DNA of 64,000 bases. Origin: Amblyornis subalaris (Eukaryota > Chordata > Aves > Passeriformes > Ptilonorhynchidae). The stretch covers positions 8,603,165-8,667,164 of the forward strand of contig JACAXG010000021.1 of assembly GCA_018881555.1 (NCBI GenBank). Direction: 5' to 3'. The notes under the pieces are model-generated. The model saw only the letters and a program-made list of their open reading frames with translations, did no database searches and had not been told where the DNA came from. Of the stretch, positions 1-12,849 are shown one piece after another. Position 1 is the first letter of the stretch. Each line of letters opens with the position of its first letter. The position numbers were made by a program, and so were the translations under genes.

Positions 1-551
1 AATGGTGTTTCTAAAAATACATACTTGTACAGTCATAGGTTGTTTGGTCCGATGCAGGAATTACAAGGTTAAATTATACAACATAAGCAGAAGTTCAGCA
101 TAGATTGATCATAACAGTCCCTTCTGGACTTAATATCCATGAATTAATGTATGAGTGGATAAATGCAGTGAGACAGCTTGTGATTACTGATTACAGCTCC
201 TGCCCCCTTTTTTATGAAGCAGCTCCCAAGCCATAGCAGCTTACAGCCCTCATTGCATCCCTGATGGCATATACCATCGAGATATTGCTGCTGGGGTACA
301 GGGCACTGAAGAACAACAGAAGAGGCTACGTAATTTTGTTATTCAAGAATACGTGCATTGTGGTCATGAATGTAGGGATAACCAAATCTTCAAGATGGAA
401 GCTGAAAATCAAACGTGTCAGAACAGAGGTTTCCTGTCCCTATCATTATGCAAGTAGCAAACATTTGGGATTTCTTGTGCTATCTTTTTTTTAAAAAAAC
501 TTTTTCCTTTCTTTGCTTTGAAGCCTCTGACATTTACCATTATTCAAGTCT

Positions 552-822
552 GAATCACAGAATGGTTTGTGTTGGAAGGGACATTAAAGATCATTGAGTT
601 CCAACCCCCCTGCCATAGGCAAGGATACCTTCCACTAGATTAACTTGCTCAGAGTCCCAGCCAACCTGGTCTTGAACATTTCAGGGATGGGGCATCCACA
701 GCTTCTCTGAGCAATGTGTTCCAGTGCCTCACCACCCTCACAGCAAAAAATTTCTTCCTAATATCTAATTTAAATCTACTCTTTTCGGATTAAAGCCATT
801 TCCGCTTGTCCTATCACTAAAA
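552..822 (-). mobile_element. CR1 LINE 3' fragment, 5'-truncated
   Basis: Starts AATCACAGAATGGTTTGTGT and runs through AACCCCCCTGCCAT and GGGGCATCCACAGCTTCTCT, the reverse complement of the avian CR1 3' end. The element is therefore in minus orientation with its 3' terminus at about 552. Confidence 0.92.
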
Positions 823-3800
823 AGATGAAAATCTAAAGAGACTAATGGCTTGATCCAGCAAGACAAACCCTGCTTTTTAAAATATGGTCGATCAGAAGAG
901 ATCTTTGTCAGCAACACACAGAGTAGCTGCCTTTGACAAAAGAAACCGTGTGAGCTTTTAGGTTCAACTGTTCATCAAAAGTACATCACCCAATGCTGAC
1001 TTAAGGCAGTGGTAAAGCTTCCACACGACTTCACTGACCTAACCCTTTGGCACTGCTCTTATTCCATCCATCCAGCACAACGAATCAACTGATTGCATTT
1101 AGGAATTTGCTGTATGCCTGTAATTTATTGTGCTGTCATCTCAGAAAGAAGTATTGTTGAAGAATGACATAGTCTTTCCTTTAGAATTTACTGTCCCAAT
1201 AAAATTAATCACCCAACCTCCAGCTCCTAGAAAACTCCACAGAGGAAATCAAATTCTGAAGATGGTCCTTTCTTATCAGTGGCAATCGAGGAAAAAGTGA
1301 ATCATTGCACAGGCCTCGATGAGAAATACAAATGGCCTTGGAATGGCAATCAAACGGTAAAGGTTCATGTTTCACAGAAAACATCAAGTTGGAAAAGGTT
1401 GGATTGATTTGGATGTGTTCCCACACTTCGAAGTATTTTTTATTTTAATGTAATTTGTGGTTGTTTTAGGATGCAAGGAGGAGCCCACCCAGGGCAACTG
1501 TGATTTAGATAAGAGAGGTGCACAGTTGCATGCCAGTGGCTGCAGTCAGATGAGGGACAACACAGGAAATCCAATCCAGCATTTGCTTTGAGTTTGGCAC
1601 CTATTAAAAGCCACCTCCTAACGAAATGTATGACACCAAGCCACAATCTGGCATGAATAGTGGGAGCTGTGAATGAACACTAAGCTGGTTTGTCCTCAGC
1701 CCTCCCATCCATGAAGCTCGGTGTAGAAGGGCAGGAGGTCTGTGCTCCCCTTCCCATGCTGTTAGTGCCGCTCAGCACAGCACACACACCGTGTGACTCA
1801 ATGGGAAAGCAGCCACACCACTGAGCAGCTTCCCCCAGTGCTCCATCAGGAACGGTGTGCTTTACAGACACTGATGTGCAAAGCCCCATAACTCCTTCTG
1901 CTATGGATTTACTACTCCATTCAAGAGGTAGCGAAGTAAGAGATGAAAACTCAACAGCCTTAAAAATTTTCCGGTGCCTCACAGTGTCAAAGAGTTTTGA
2001 AGAAAAAAAATCAGTGCCAGAAATTTGAAATCCTATTAGATCCACATTAGTCCTTCTTTTTTTTTTTTTTTAAGAGGAAGTTCAAGGTTATTCAGCTATA
2101 CAGCTGAATGAGTAAGGAATATAATTTTCATGAGTCTTAAAAGGATATACAGAAATCAATAGCACCATCCAAATTTTTCNGCTAATTTGCTATAGTTAGG
2201 TCACTTAAGAGAGAATGGAGAGTTTATCCCTGCCTATAAAGTAAAGACAATTCTAATGACTACTCTTATTACAGAAATACTGGAAGATTTAGTGAGCTAA
2301 TGTTTTTCCAGCAGTGGAAATACGCAAAGTACTAAGCAAACGCTAAATGTTATCTCTAGTGCTGGAACAGTGGTGGATAGTAAGAGTGCCAGCACTTTTA
2401 GCTAAAGGAGAGATAGAACAAAATCTGTTTTATTGAAATGGAACCAAAATTGAAATGGGTTCAGTTTTTTTACAAATTTTCACAGTCATATGTTCCAGAA
2501 CTTACTTAAAACCCCAGACATTATGAAGTCACACAACTATTTTCAAAATCAAGAGTGGCTCCCTCATGTCCACAAAGACTTCAGTCTTGCTCCACCTGCT
2601 TCTTTACATATGATTTGCCATTACATATTTTAAAATCTTTATGCCAGGCAAAATGAATAGGCTCAAAAGTCTTAGGGAGAAGAGATTTACAAACTCGTTT
2701 GATAAATGCTGTGCTTCAGCCCAGGATGGTTTTCCACTGCACTTTAACAGATGAAAGCTACCAGAAATTATTATAAAGCACAGGGTAAGAAACTCAGGTA
2801 GTATAAAAGTACTCTTCAGTTGGCTTAGGATGACTTGTACTTTGACGATCTGGACACAAACCAAGAGGAAGCTTGACAACAGAGCTTTTCCTCAGCAACC
2901 ATCAGCCATTGCAATCCCAAATAATTTGCTCTATCAAACCCCTTTTCCAGCTGAGGAATTCCTTCCTTTTGCAGCAGCAACAGGAAAATGCACCCAACAG
3001 CATGAGACCCATCTGTATAAGTAGTTTAACTACACAGATCCATGATTAGTATTTCAATTTGAGCACTGTGCTTATCAAGAAGCTTGAGAGCCAGCTTCAA
3101 TTCATAAGGAAACTTATTTTTCAAAGCCATCTGAGCCAACATGTTTAACAAAGAACACTATCTGACTCACTGAAATCAAGATCCTCCTCAGCAAAAAAAC
3201 ACATGAGAAAGAGAGAATTTGTATCTTGCCCGGGATGTCAACAGGATTCAGTCAATGACAAAAGACACGCTGATCACCAGCAGCCTACACCCAGCACAGC
3301 AGGTATCAGCAGTTAGTCCTGTCCTTGTAGATATCTTAAATGTGTTTATAATTTTGTTCATTTAATCAATTTCATTAAGATCAGAATGTTCACATCAGTA
3401 AACACACACATTTGGTCAAACAAGATTGTATGGTAAGATTACACCTCGTACTGGAGTGTGCTGAACAGCACTGCTACCAGAACAGGCAGCTGTGTGTCGT
3501 CAGCTGACATAACTTTTGCTCTCAGTACCCCATCACAACACACAGACCCCCAGTAAGGTCATAAGTGATGGCAACTGGCATGGGAAGGTGCCTGAGACAC
3601 AGACAGAAGTTTGTGTTAGCGCTCTTCTGCTGCCAGAATACAGGCCATATTTGTGGTTTGGGTTGTGGTCATTAAGGAGCCCAGCAGATTAATATTTTTT
3701 CTTATTTCTCTCTTCACTGTAGCATTCAATTTTGTTAGGTTTATAGCCTTCACAGAAAAATGTAGTGCTAAACATAGGTAAGAAAAATACATAGTACTTA

Positions 3801-6800
3801 CAAAAAACATATCTTGCAGGGACCTTTCAACATCATTTCCAGATACAGTATTTTTCTGATTGTTAAACAACCCCCCGATATCCCTCCAGCTGTGCATGGT
3901 GACATGACATAAACCCAACATAGTAATATCAAGGAATTTGTCTGCTTCCATCTTCTTTCTGCCACCAGCTGTATGAGAGTCACTTACTTAAAAGCAACTT
4001 TGGAATACGAGTATTTTGACCTCAAGCACTTCAAAACACCTCCAGGCAACCTCCATGCAGGATCAGCTGAGTATAGTTCCATTTCCACCATGACATGAGG
4101 AATAATGTCATTTGATCTCAGTCTTTTTATCTTTTCTAATGCTTTTGTCTCTTGCCTACTCCTCTTGTTACCTGGCGTGCAATATGCACCTTAAGAAATC
4201 CAGGGTACATTGTCTCAGAGAAATAGCAATTAATTATTAAACCTGTCTCTATAACAGCCTTCCAGGTGTTGAGACAATCTGTAAGCTAAGCACTGATGTT
4301 TATCTCTGTAACATGGCACTACTGCATGAAACCTATCAGCCAAACTGCTGCATAAGCCTTTTTATTTTTTTTTATTTTTTATGGAACTCCCTTACAGTGG
4401 AGAAGTGCCTGTTTACAGAAAAAAATAGACTAAATCTGTGGTTAAATGCTCCCTTTTGTCCACTTTCTGGGCCGGCATGTGTCACCATGCAAAACTTCAC
4501 ACTGATTTCCGTACTGTACTTATCACCTTTGCTGTGTAAGCAGTCAGGAGCTGGAAACCTGGAGCCAGGTTTAGATCCAGCACTCACCATTTGCAAGCCA
4601 GCTGATTTCTTGTGGGGTTACACCTGTCTACACTTCATCTGGCTAATTTTAAGGTTGCCTGTGGAAGGGGAATGGAGTGGGCAAGGGCTGAGGATATGCT
4701 GCCAGCAAAAAAACTCCAAAATTGTGGGGTGAGATTTTGTGCCCCGCAGTTGTCCGATGAATCTTTGGTGATTAGATTTCCTTTATCTGCCTTTATCACT
4801 ATTATTACAGTTATTTTCCTCATGGTCTGTAGTAACACACTAAAAATCTCTCTCAGGAATCTAAAACTATTGTCCCAATCACAGTGCAAACAACCTAAGA
4901 GTAACTTAATAAACACTAGAAGAGTCCAAGTTTCTTACATGTTTGTCTCTCACAGTTATTTGGAGGTACAAACTGAGGCACTTTTTTTGATGCCTAACTA
5001 CTGTATCTCCCTTATGAATTTTTTGGTATCTACTAACATACATTTTATCTGCTACTTTTCTTTCTGGCATGTGACTCCAGGGTTCATCTCTGCTCCAGCT
5101 GGCTGCCTACTTGCACAAAACTCACAGGAATTCAATTAGCTTTGAGCCCACTCTCCAGCAGCCAAATTAAATCAACTGGTGTATTCAAGAGTTATCTGAG
5201 GATGTACAGAACAGGATCGCCCTACTTCCTGAGGAAACCAGACTAGCAATTCCTACTTCTAAGAGCTAATCACTTGCAATGGATGTATGAAATAAATGGG
5301 AAAATGAGAAGATGGCANAAAGGCCGAAGTCAGGTAATAAGAACCCAAGCATTCTATTGTGCAAGAAAACGAACATTAGTCACAGTCCGATGCTGACAGC
5401 TGGCACCAGCTTTGCAACCAGGTGAGGCATTTAAAGGAAGGATGGGCAGCCAGGAGGGAGGTGGCAAGGTGGGCATTTGTCCCAGATCTTCTTATATGTG
5501 TAAGGCAGCATGGGGGGAAACTCCACTTGAAGGGAACCAGTAGAAGGTGGTTATGTCAAATGAGCAGGGACAAGCTGTTTACCCCTGGATCCAAGTGCTG
5601 ATCCAAGGAGACTGACCTGCCTCCAGCCTTGCCCCACGGCTTGCCATTCACTCCCGCCCCGGCCTGGGGGCTCATCTTCCAGCTGAGCAGCTCCTGGAAG
5701 CACTCCTGCTGCCTTAGCCCAAATGGAGCAAGGGAAAGCTTACTTTATAAATTCAGACATGAGCAGATGGAGACCTGCTCCTGTGGGAAGTCAAGAGACA
5801 CAGTACCTTTTCCCATTGTTTGCAAAAGGGGTGTCTGTCCACATTCTCCACAGGGCAACTGGTCTTGGGGAGGGACTGTGTTTTTAGGTGCTTTCTTTAT
5901 GAAAGCACAATGCCTGGGTTTTCAGTATGGAGAAGGGAAAGGGACTTCATGTGTGTTGAGGGACCTCTCAACATGTTTCTGGCATTTTCTGTGTTAGGAG
6001 AGACATCTGGGCTGTCACCTTTCTGCATGGGTGGGTACCGGAGGTTTGGACGGAAAGAAAACCTGAATTTAAAGAACTTCTGTGACATGTTTTGGCTGAT
6101 GTGGGTTCAGCGAGAAGCAGCAGCAAACAGGTGCTGGTGGCTGAGTGGTAGAACGTGTAGGCCACAATGACAAAGAGAGACAGGACAGAGTACAAGGTTC
6201 TGGAGAGCTAGGACTTCTCACAGGTTTGACTGTTTCATGTATCCATAAGGCAACGTCAAGTTTTCCATTTGGTCAAGTGAAGGTGAGCCTGGAGTATATA
6301 AATGTGAGAATTTTAGCTGAAGTGGTAACAAATGAGGCACATATGCTTTGCCTTTAGAAAACCCATTCTTCTTCCTCTACCTGCATCAAAAGCAGGAGAT
6401 AGCTCTTATCAGCTCTTTTCCTTTTCTAGCTCTCTGCTGTCAGAGCTACCTTGTTCCAGAAGAGTTTTTTCCCCACTGGCTAAGTCTGATGCTTTAAGGC
6501 CCGTGAAGGCTTTAAAGCTGCTTACAGATTGCAAAGTGACCTTTTTTAAACTTCAGACTGAGATTGACTCATGTGAACTGAGAGTCCCTGAACATGGGGA
6601 GCAAATGGTCTTTCATATTTCTCAACTGTCAGATAGTCACTAGTTATAAATAATAAATGTCATGTGGCTTGCAAAGTATATATTCAGCCTATTTAAGAAT
6701 ACTTAATTCTTGTGGTAAGTTTTTATCTCCGAGTATTTTTATCTCAACTAGTGGTTTAAGTCCTTGGCCTCAGAAATGCCCGTGGGAGGGAAGGAAAAAG

Positions 6801-9800
6801 GTAAATATCATATATTATACTCCTAAAAGGTGAAGAAAAGAGAAGGGGTAAGCCAAAGACAGAACTTGGATGAGACCCAGGAGGAATAAGGATGGGCTTG
6901 TGCACACTTGAGCCATCATGGTTGCAGTGCTTTGCAGAAAAGCTGTGCTTGCTGCCTGCTGTTGCCAGACACCAGGCTGGAAGATTTTCTGCAAGCCCCA
7001 TCCTCACCATCTGGCCTCTGGGAAAGGCAGCACAAAGGCAGAGTGGGTCCCCCGTCTTCCCAGTTGCACCCCACTACTGACTGCCGTGCCAGTCTGAAAG
7101 GCAGGCAGTGGATACGCATCTTGCCTCTGTGTGAACATAACACAATTCCTCTTTCCTCTCTACAGTTCACTAAACTCTCATTTCCTATGCCTCTGCTAGT
7201 GCAGTTCAGGCTGAAAAATAGTCTTCATAATGGCCGAGCTTGTTTGCTTTCTTTGGGGATGTTTATTTAATATCGCTTCGCTAATGAGTCAGGCTTTTTC
7301 TATGATCCACAAGGCATCAATATTGCATGTGCTCAGAGACCTGAAGGCTGAGAAATACATGGATGCTAAGCACCGTGTATTTCAGATGGCAAGTGTTTTG
7401 TTAACAGCCACAGCTAAACAAGCCAGGGAACAGCCTGAACTTCTGGAGTCAAAGAGAGATCAAAGCATGCAGAGGTTAATTGGCAAAACGCCACAGGAGC
7501 CATTCTGCAGTGGGAATTTGTGATTTACAAGCGCACCAGGAAAAGGCTGCATTAATCACTAGATTACGCTAAGTACTTGCCAATTTTAATACAGTAAACC
7601 ACTATTTTTTTTCTACTTCAGCATCAAAAAATTCCCTTCTTAAACACAGAAACCTATAATCAGCTTCCTATCAAATGCTTCCCTCTGCCCAAGAAAAGCA
7701 TTAATATTATGAATAACACCATCAACATCTCTGAGAAAGAGGTGCAGAAGGATGGGGGGAGATTTTACCTCTTCCTCCCTCGCCCTGCCCTATTTTATGC
7801 TTCCCATTATTATTTACTTGGAGGTACTTGTCCCATTTGCCTGTGCTGCCCTCTGGGTTATTTTCTCCATGACCTGGAGTTGTCCTCTGAGCACAGAAAT
7901 CTCCTGATGCCCTCCTCAGTAGCTCTGTGTATCTCACTTGCCCAACATGCTCTTTGGACAACAACTTTATCAAAATGAAGGCAGAGGGGGTGCTAAGGGC
8001 ATGCCACCCAAAGGGTCATGCCACAGCCAAGAGAAGCTGCTGCAGGAGCAAGGCAGCAACCCTTGCTCACCACCTCCTGAAAATGGCATGTTAGAAATTG
8101 TATTGCGCACTTGAATGGTATTTATAGACACCATCAATCACAGAGGTCCTAAATGCATTAAATCAAGGTTCATTTAAAGACCAGTGTTCTTCCAGACTCC
8201 TAAAAACAGCTCGAAAAGATGATATCACTATAGCCCTCACCCAAATTTCGTGGTTTCAAGTAGGTGTCTGATGCTCAGCAGGGCTTGGTTTACACTGAGG
8301 CTCAGCACCTGACACTGGTATCCATCACAGAGGGGAACAGAGACAGCAGGAAGCAAGCTCAGACCGACCCTTTGTGTTACAGGGAACAGGGCTCACGGTA
8401 CCCTTACCTTCACGAAACAAGGTTCAGTGGTGTAACATCAGTACAGAACTAGTATAAGATAAGCTAGAATCAGTCTTACAACTATCAGGATTGATAAGAA
8501 TCAAAAAAAGAGCACAGAAGCAGAGCCCTATCTCTAAACCAAGGCAAGCAGCTGACCTCTTGCTCTGTTTTTAAACTCCAGCCTGCCCCTCCCTGTCTCT
8601 GACCATAACTGAGCACAGCTGGGCAGCCGCTGCTTGCCTCCAGCCGGTGGGGGGTGCGCGGCTGAGGCATCAAACAGAAAACATATGTGAGCTACAGACC
8701 TTGCTAAATGAGCTGTAAGCAGTATTTTTCATTCTTGATGTGGTGGCATTTTAGGCAGTGCTGGAGTGCCCACAGGGGTGCAGTTTCTTTGGCTAACGCT
8801 TGCTTTTTGGTCGTCTGAACCTAATTTATGCAGCTGTAGCAGATGTCCCATAGCCAAGGACACAGGGATAGCNGCAGGCAGTACCGGTATACCGACAGAA
8901 TGATAGGCGCAGTACCTCAGTAGTCAGTGGATATGTATATTGTTATCCTGATTTTGACTCTTACATCTGAAACGAGTTATTTAACCTCTTTAGTTTGGGT
9001 TTCCCTGGCTACTCATGTTTTTATTTACGTTTATCAATCCATCAGTGCTTTTTGCAAAAATAAGATAGCACAAGCTATCCTCAAGAGAAGAAGCATTTTA
9101 CATTCTGAGTTTTACTAGAGCAATGGTACTAGAAACACAAATAAGGCACAAGTTAGTGTGACTTGTTGCAAGAATGCTGCTTATTCCCTCTGTTATTATA
9201 ACTAACCTACAAGGGCAGAAGAATATTAAGTACCATGTAGGCCACTGATTTTCTCACTCATGCAAAACCTCCACTGCAAGTTTAAGCAATGCCTAAACCT
9301 ATCGTGCAACAGGGTAAGCTGTGATGCAGTTTGCTTTTTCTTCATTAATGTAATTTATTTCTAACCTCTCCTCAACTTCTTTTTTTTTTTTTGTTTACTG
9401 TTCTGCAGAAAGTCAAACCCCAGGCAGCTTTCTTCCACAAACAAATCCAATTAGTTAAGACTGTGAACAGATTAAGATATAAGACTCCACAGAGATGCCT
9501 GTACGGAAACCCTTTAGGTTAGCTAGTTCTTATTCAAAAACACAGAAACAAGGATGGAGGACAGCAGCACATTTAACTTGGGGACTGGTGGGTGGAAACC
9601 ACCAGATAATTACAGCTTTTTCTTTATCACCCTTGGAAAGGGAGGGTCAGATAAGCCAGGATATGACCCATTACTGGCAAGGACAGGTATGTAGGTCACT
9701 GTGTCACATGGAAAGACGCAGAGCAGAACCTGAGCAGCAACCTGCACGCAGTGGCCCAGATCAAAGAAGAAACTGGGGACACCTTCAGAAAGAGCTCTGG

Positions 9801-10814
9801 CCATGGATTGGGGAACAGCAGAACAAAGGAAAACACCATACCCAGCTCTCTTCTCTCTCTGGATAGACAGATGGCCATCTTGGCTGCTGTCAGGAGATAG
9901 CTGATGGGAAAGAAACCTTTAATGAAGAATTCCTAGGATTTTTTTAGGGCCAGAAATAGGGAGGGCAAACAGGTGCAGGGTGTATGCAGACAGCTTCGTG
10001 TTCAGCACCAGTGACTCCTGCTTGGTCCCACTCTTCCTGGAGTTCTTTCATCCAGAAAAACTGTCAAAGTGAGGAGAAGGAAACAAAGATTTCTCTCCTA
10101 AGGCATGGAACACAAATGAGGCAGATGGCAGGGTTGATGCAAAGGTTTCAGGCATTCATTTTTGGGAACAAGTTAGGAGGGATCTGAATCCAGCTTCAGG
10201 AGGGTGAGCCATCAACCAGTCTGCAGCTCTGGCTGAATAGCTGCTATTGCTCTTGGAAATAAAATTTGCCAGCATATAGATGCCAATAAAGTCCGCATGG
10301 TCAGCTAAGACTGATTGCACGAGATCATCCTGGAGGACCAGCTACCCAGCAGGAGTCAGTAAGGGCAGAAATGCTGACAGTCACTTCTCCACTGCTTTCT
10401 AGTGATGATTATTTAGATCCATGTGACTCCAGAAGGCACCACGCTCATCACCGGGCAGGCAGTTCCCTTGATTATATGGTGTTGCAGAGCAATGATACAT
10501 GACTATTTCCCTGGATGGAGAGGTGGGTATTTCAGGACACGGTATTTTAAATAATTGTTTATACAGTAACAGCTGGCTGCAATGAAGTCATCAAGTGTTT
10601 CTGAGGTTACTCAGTACTGCAGAAAGACTGAAAAAGAATCCACCTGAGCTCTCTAGCCATGGCCTGGGTCTCAAAGGGTGCCACAAACCCCATGGAAGTG
10701 GCAAGAGCTCAGCACAGCAGCAGGAGCTGCTTTGGGTGCTAACAACCCACATTTTGGCAGCCTTTGATCTAAACAGCTTGAATATTGGGGGAGAACCATA
10801 ACACTGCAAATGTC
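823..10814. other. Intergenic, no supported gene
   Basis: Unique-looking sequence between two CR1 fragments. Open frames reach about 175 codons at most (4612-5139 plus), with no recognisable domain. A possible 167-bp exon at 3802-3968 minus is described under findings. Nothing else could be assigned. Confidence 0.6.
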
Positions 10815-11015
10815 TCTTTCATAGTGAGGGTGATCAGACACCAGAGCAGGTTGCCCAGAGAGGTGGTAGATGTCTGACCCCTGGACACATCCAAGGGCGG
10901 CTTCGACAGGGCTCTCCGAACAACCTGATCTGGATGAAGATGCTTCTGCTCATTGAAAGGGGATTGGACTAGATGACCTTTAAAGGTCCCATCCAACCCA
11001 AATATTCTATGATCT
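10815..11015 (+). mobile_element. CR1 LINE 3' fragment
   Basis: Contains GCAGGTTGCCCAGAGAGGT, GGATTGGACTAGATGACCTT and ends AATATTCTATGATCT, the terminal part of avian CR1 in plus orientation, truncated at the 5' end. Confidence 0.92.
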
Positions 11016-12423
11016 CAATTACATCATCACTTCTACCCTCATCAGAAAGGTACTGTTGCACTCTGTACTTCTGCTGCTACCAGCTCTGAGCAGAATGGTG
11101 CCAGTTAATCAAGAATATCTGCCACCAATAGAGCTTATTAGAAGATAAGACCTGTCTCACGTGAATGTTGAGTTAGAAATGCATTTTCTTTGCATGCTGT
11201 AANAAATCTGGACATCGCAAACCCCTGAAAATAATTGTTTAGGATTGATCATAACACAGAAGCAATTAAGATCAGAGTCTGCCTGTGGAGTTTTTGTGTT
11301 GTTATGTAAACAAACATTTCATGTGGAAGAAGGAAATTTATTCTAAAATGTCCCCAAAAGTGAAAGCAAGACACTTCACCACCACCCAAACTTTGCAAAA
11401 CATGAATTTCTGTAGAACTATTTTTTACTGGCCTGCAATAGCTGTAATTGGTTATTGTTTTTCTGTCCAATTCTAATCAGTATAGCAATATCCAACAGGT
11501 GAGCTGAAACATTATATCACATTATATGAGCAAAAATGTACTTATAATATATTTGTAATGACAAAAGAATGAGGTCAATAAATATAGTTTATTTCACTCA
11601 GGGGGGGCTGGTAGGAGAGAGCTGCAAAAGGCTGGTGGGCACCAGTTGAGCCTATGCTAAAAGAACTGCAGGAAGAGCTGTACCACCAAATCTCTTCTAG
11701 GGAGCTGTAGACAATATGACAATATTAGATTAGGGGCAGAATGGTCATTTCGAGCAACTTTGCATTTTAAATTGGCCGGCAAGCAGAAGGTTGAGAGAGA
11801 CCAGGAACACAAAAACTGGGTGCCAGTATTAGCAAGTCAAATTGTGAACTGACGTCAGGAACACGGTGATGATTGTATCATGAATTTCACAATATTTGGT
11901 GCAGTTTTCTACAGCCCTTGTTTCCACAATTCTGTAATTACGTGAAAATTCCTATTCCCACTTAAAAGTAAAAAATGTTTCCAGCCTTGAAAGTTTAGAA
12001 AACATTAACCAAGCACTCCAAGTGAAAAAAGTAAACAAAAAAGCACATCAAACTAATTATTAAATCCCCCAAAAACTCTCAGGGTTTTCCAGCAGAGAGC
12101 TATGCTGTGTGATGGTCTGAGTTGAGCTGATAGCTGCTGGCTGCTCGACCAGAGAAAATTTTATTTTCTTGAGGGAAAGGTGACTAAGAGGGGGTATCTG
12201 TTTTTAAAGATAAGAGGCTAAAATACAGTGGCTGTGTGGTTGATAGGAAGCAATAGCTGTAGTTTTCAGGCGGGATTTTTTGTGTGTGAGAGGGAGAAAG
12301 ACTAAAAGTGGATCCTAGCTAAATCTTTAATGAAAATCTTTACTTGCTCCCTATCTCTTTCATGTATTTCTTACATACCACTACAGAAGTTTTTGGACAT
12401 CTGGGAAATGCATCACTAACTGG

Positions 12424-12475
12424 GATATATATACACATATTGTGTATATATTCATGTATATCTGTAGATGTGTAC
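12424..12475. repeat. TA/TG-rich stretch with perfect hairpin
   Basis: Imperfect alternating purine-pyrimidine DNA. Bases 12427-12451 form an 11-bp perfect inverted repeat (ATATATACACA and its complement) around a TAT loop. Confidence 0.85.
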
Positions 12476-12835
12476 TTTAAATGTCTGCAACCCTTTAGTC
12501 ACCCAGGGCCTTGAAAGAATCAAGAGTCACAACATGCAAGATGTACAAAATAAGAATGTAGCTGCCACAAATCCATCTTTAATCCTTCTTTAATTACACG
12601 GGCCAGTGAGGCCTTAACGCTGAGACAGCTTCGTGCTGCAGAGAGCTCCAGCAAGTGTAAAGGAAGCAGCAGCACCTGATGACGCAGGACGACCATACAG
12701 GAGAGAGTGTGAAGGCTGTAATTAGGAAACCACTTTATTCTGAAGCAGGCAGCCTAATGAAAGCAGCTGATGAGACCAGCTGACTGCACCTATATTGACC
12801 ATAGACTGCTAGCATCATTAATACCTGCCGTCTTT

Positions 12836-12849
12836 CCCCCCCCCCCCCC
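12836..12849. repeat. Poly(C) tract, C14
   Basis: Fourteen uninterrupted C residues between TCTTT and AACACAT. Such runs are prone to length error. Confidence 0.95.

Noticed and set aside
4612..5139. Plus-strand open frame of 175 codons
   Set aside because: No domain, no splice or promoter context, and overlapping frames on both strands are also open. Composition looks like noncoding DNA.
8920..9010. Weak resemblance to a MIR core (GAGTTATTTAACCTCTTTAG)
   Set aside because: Only a short motif matches, with no head or tail landmarks in order.
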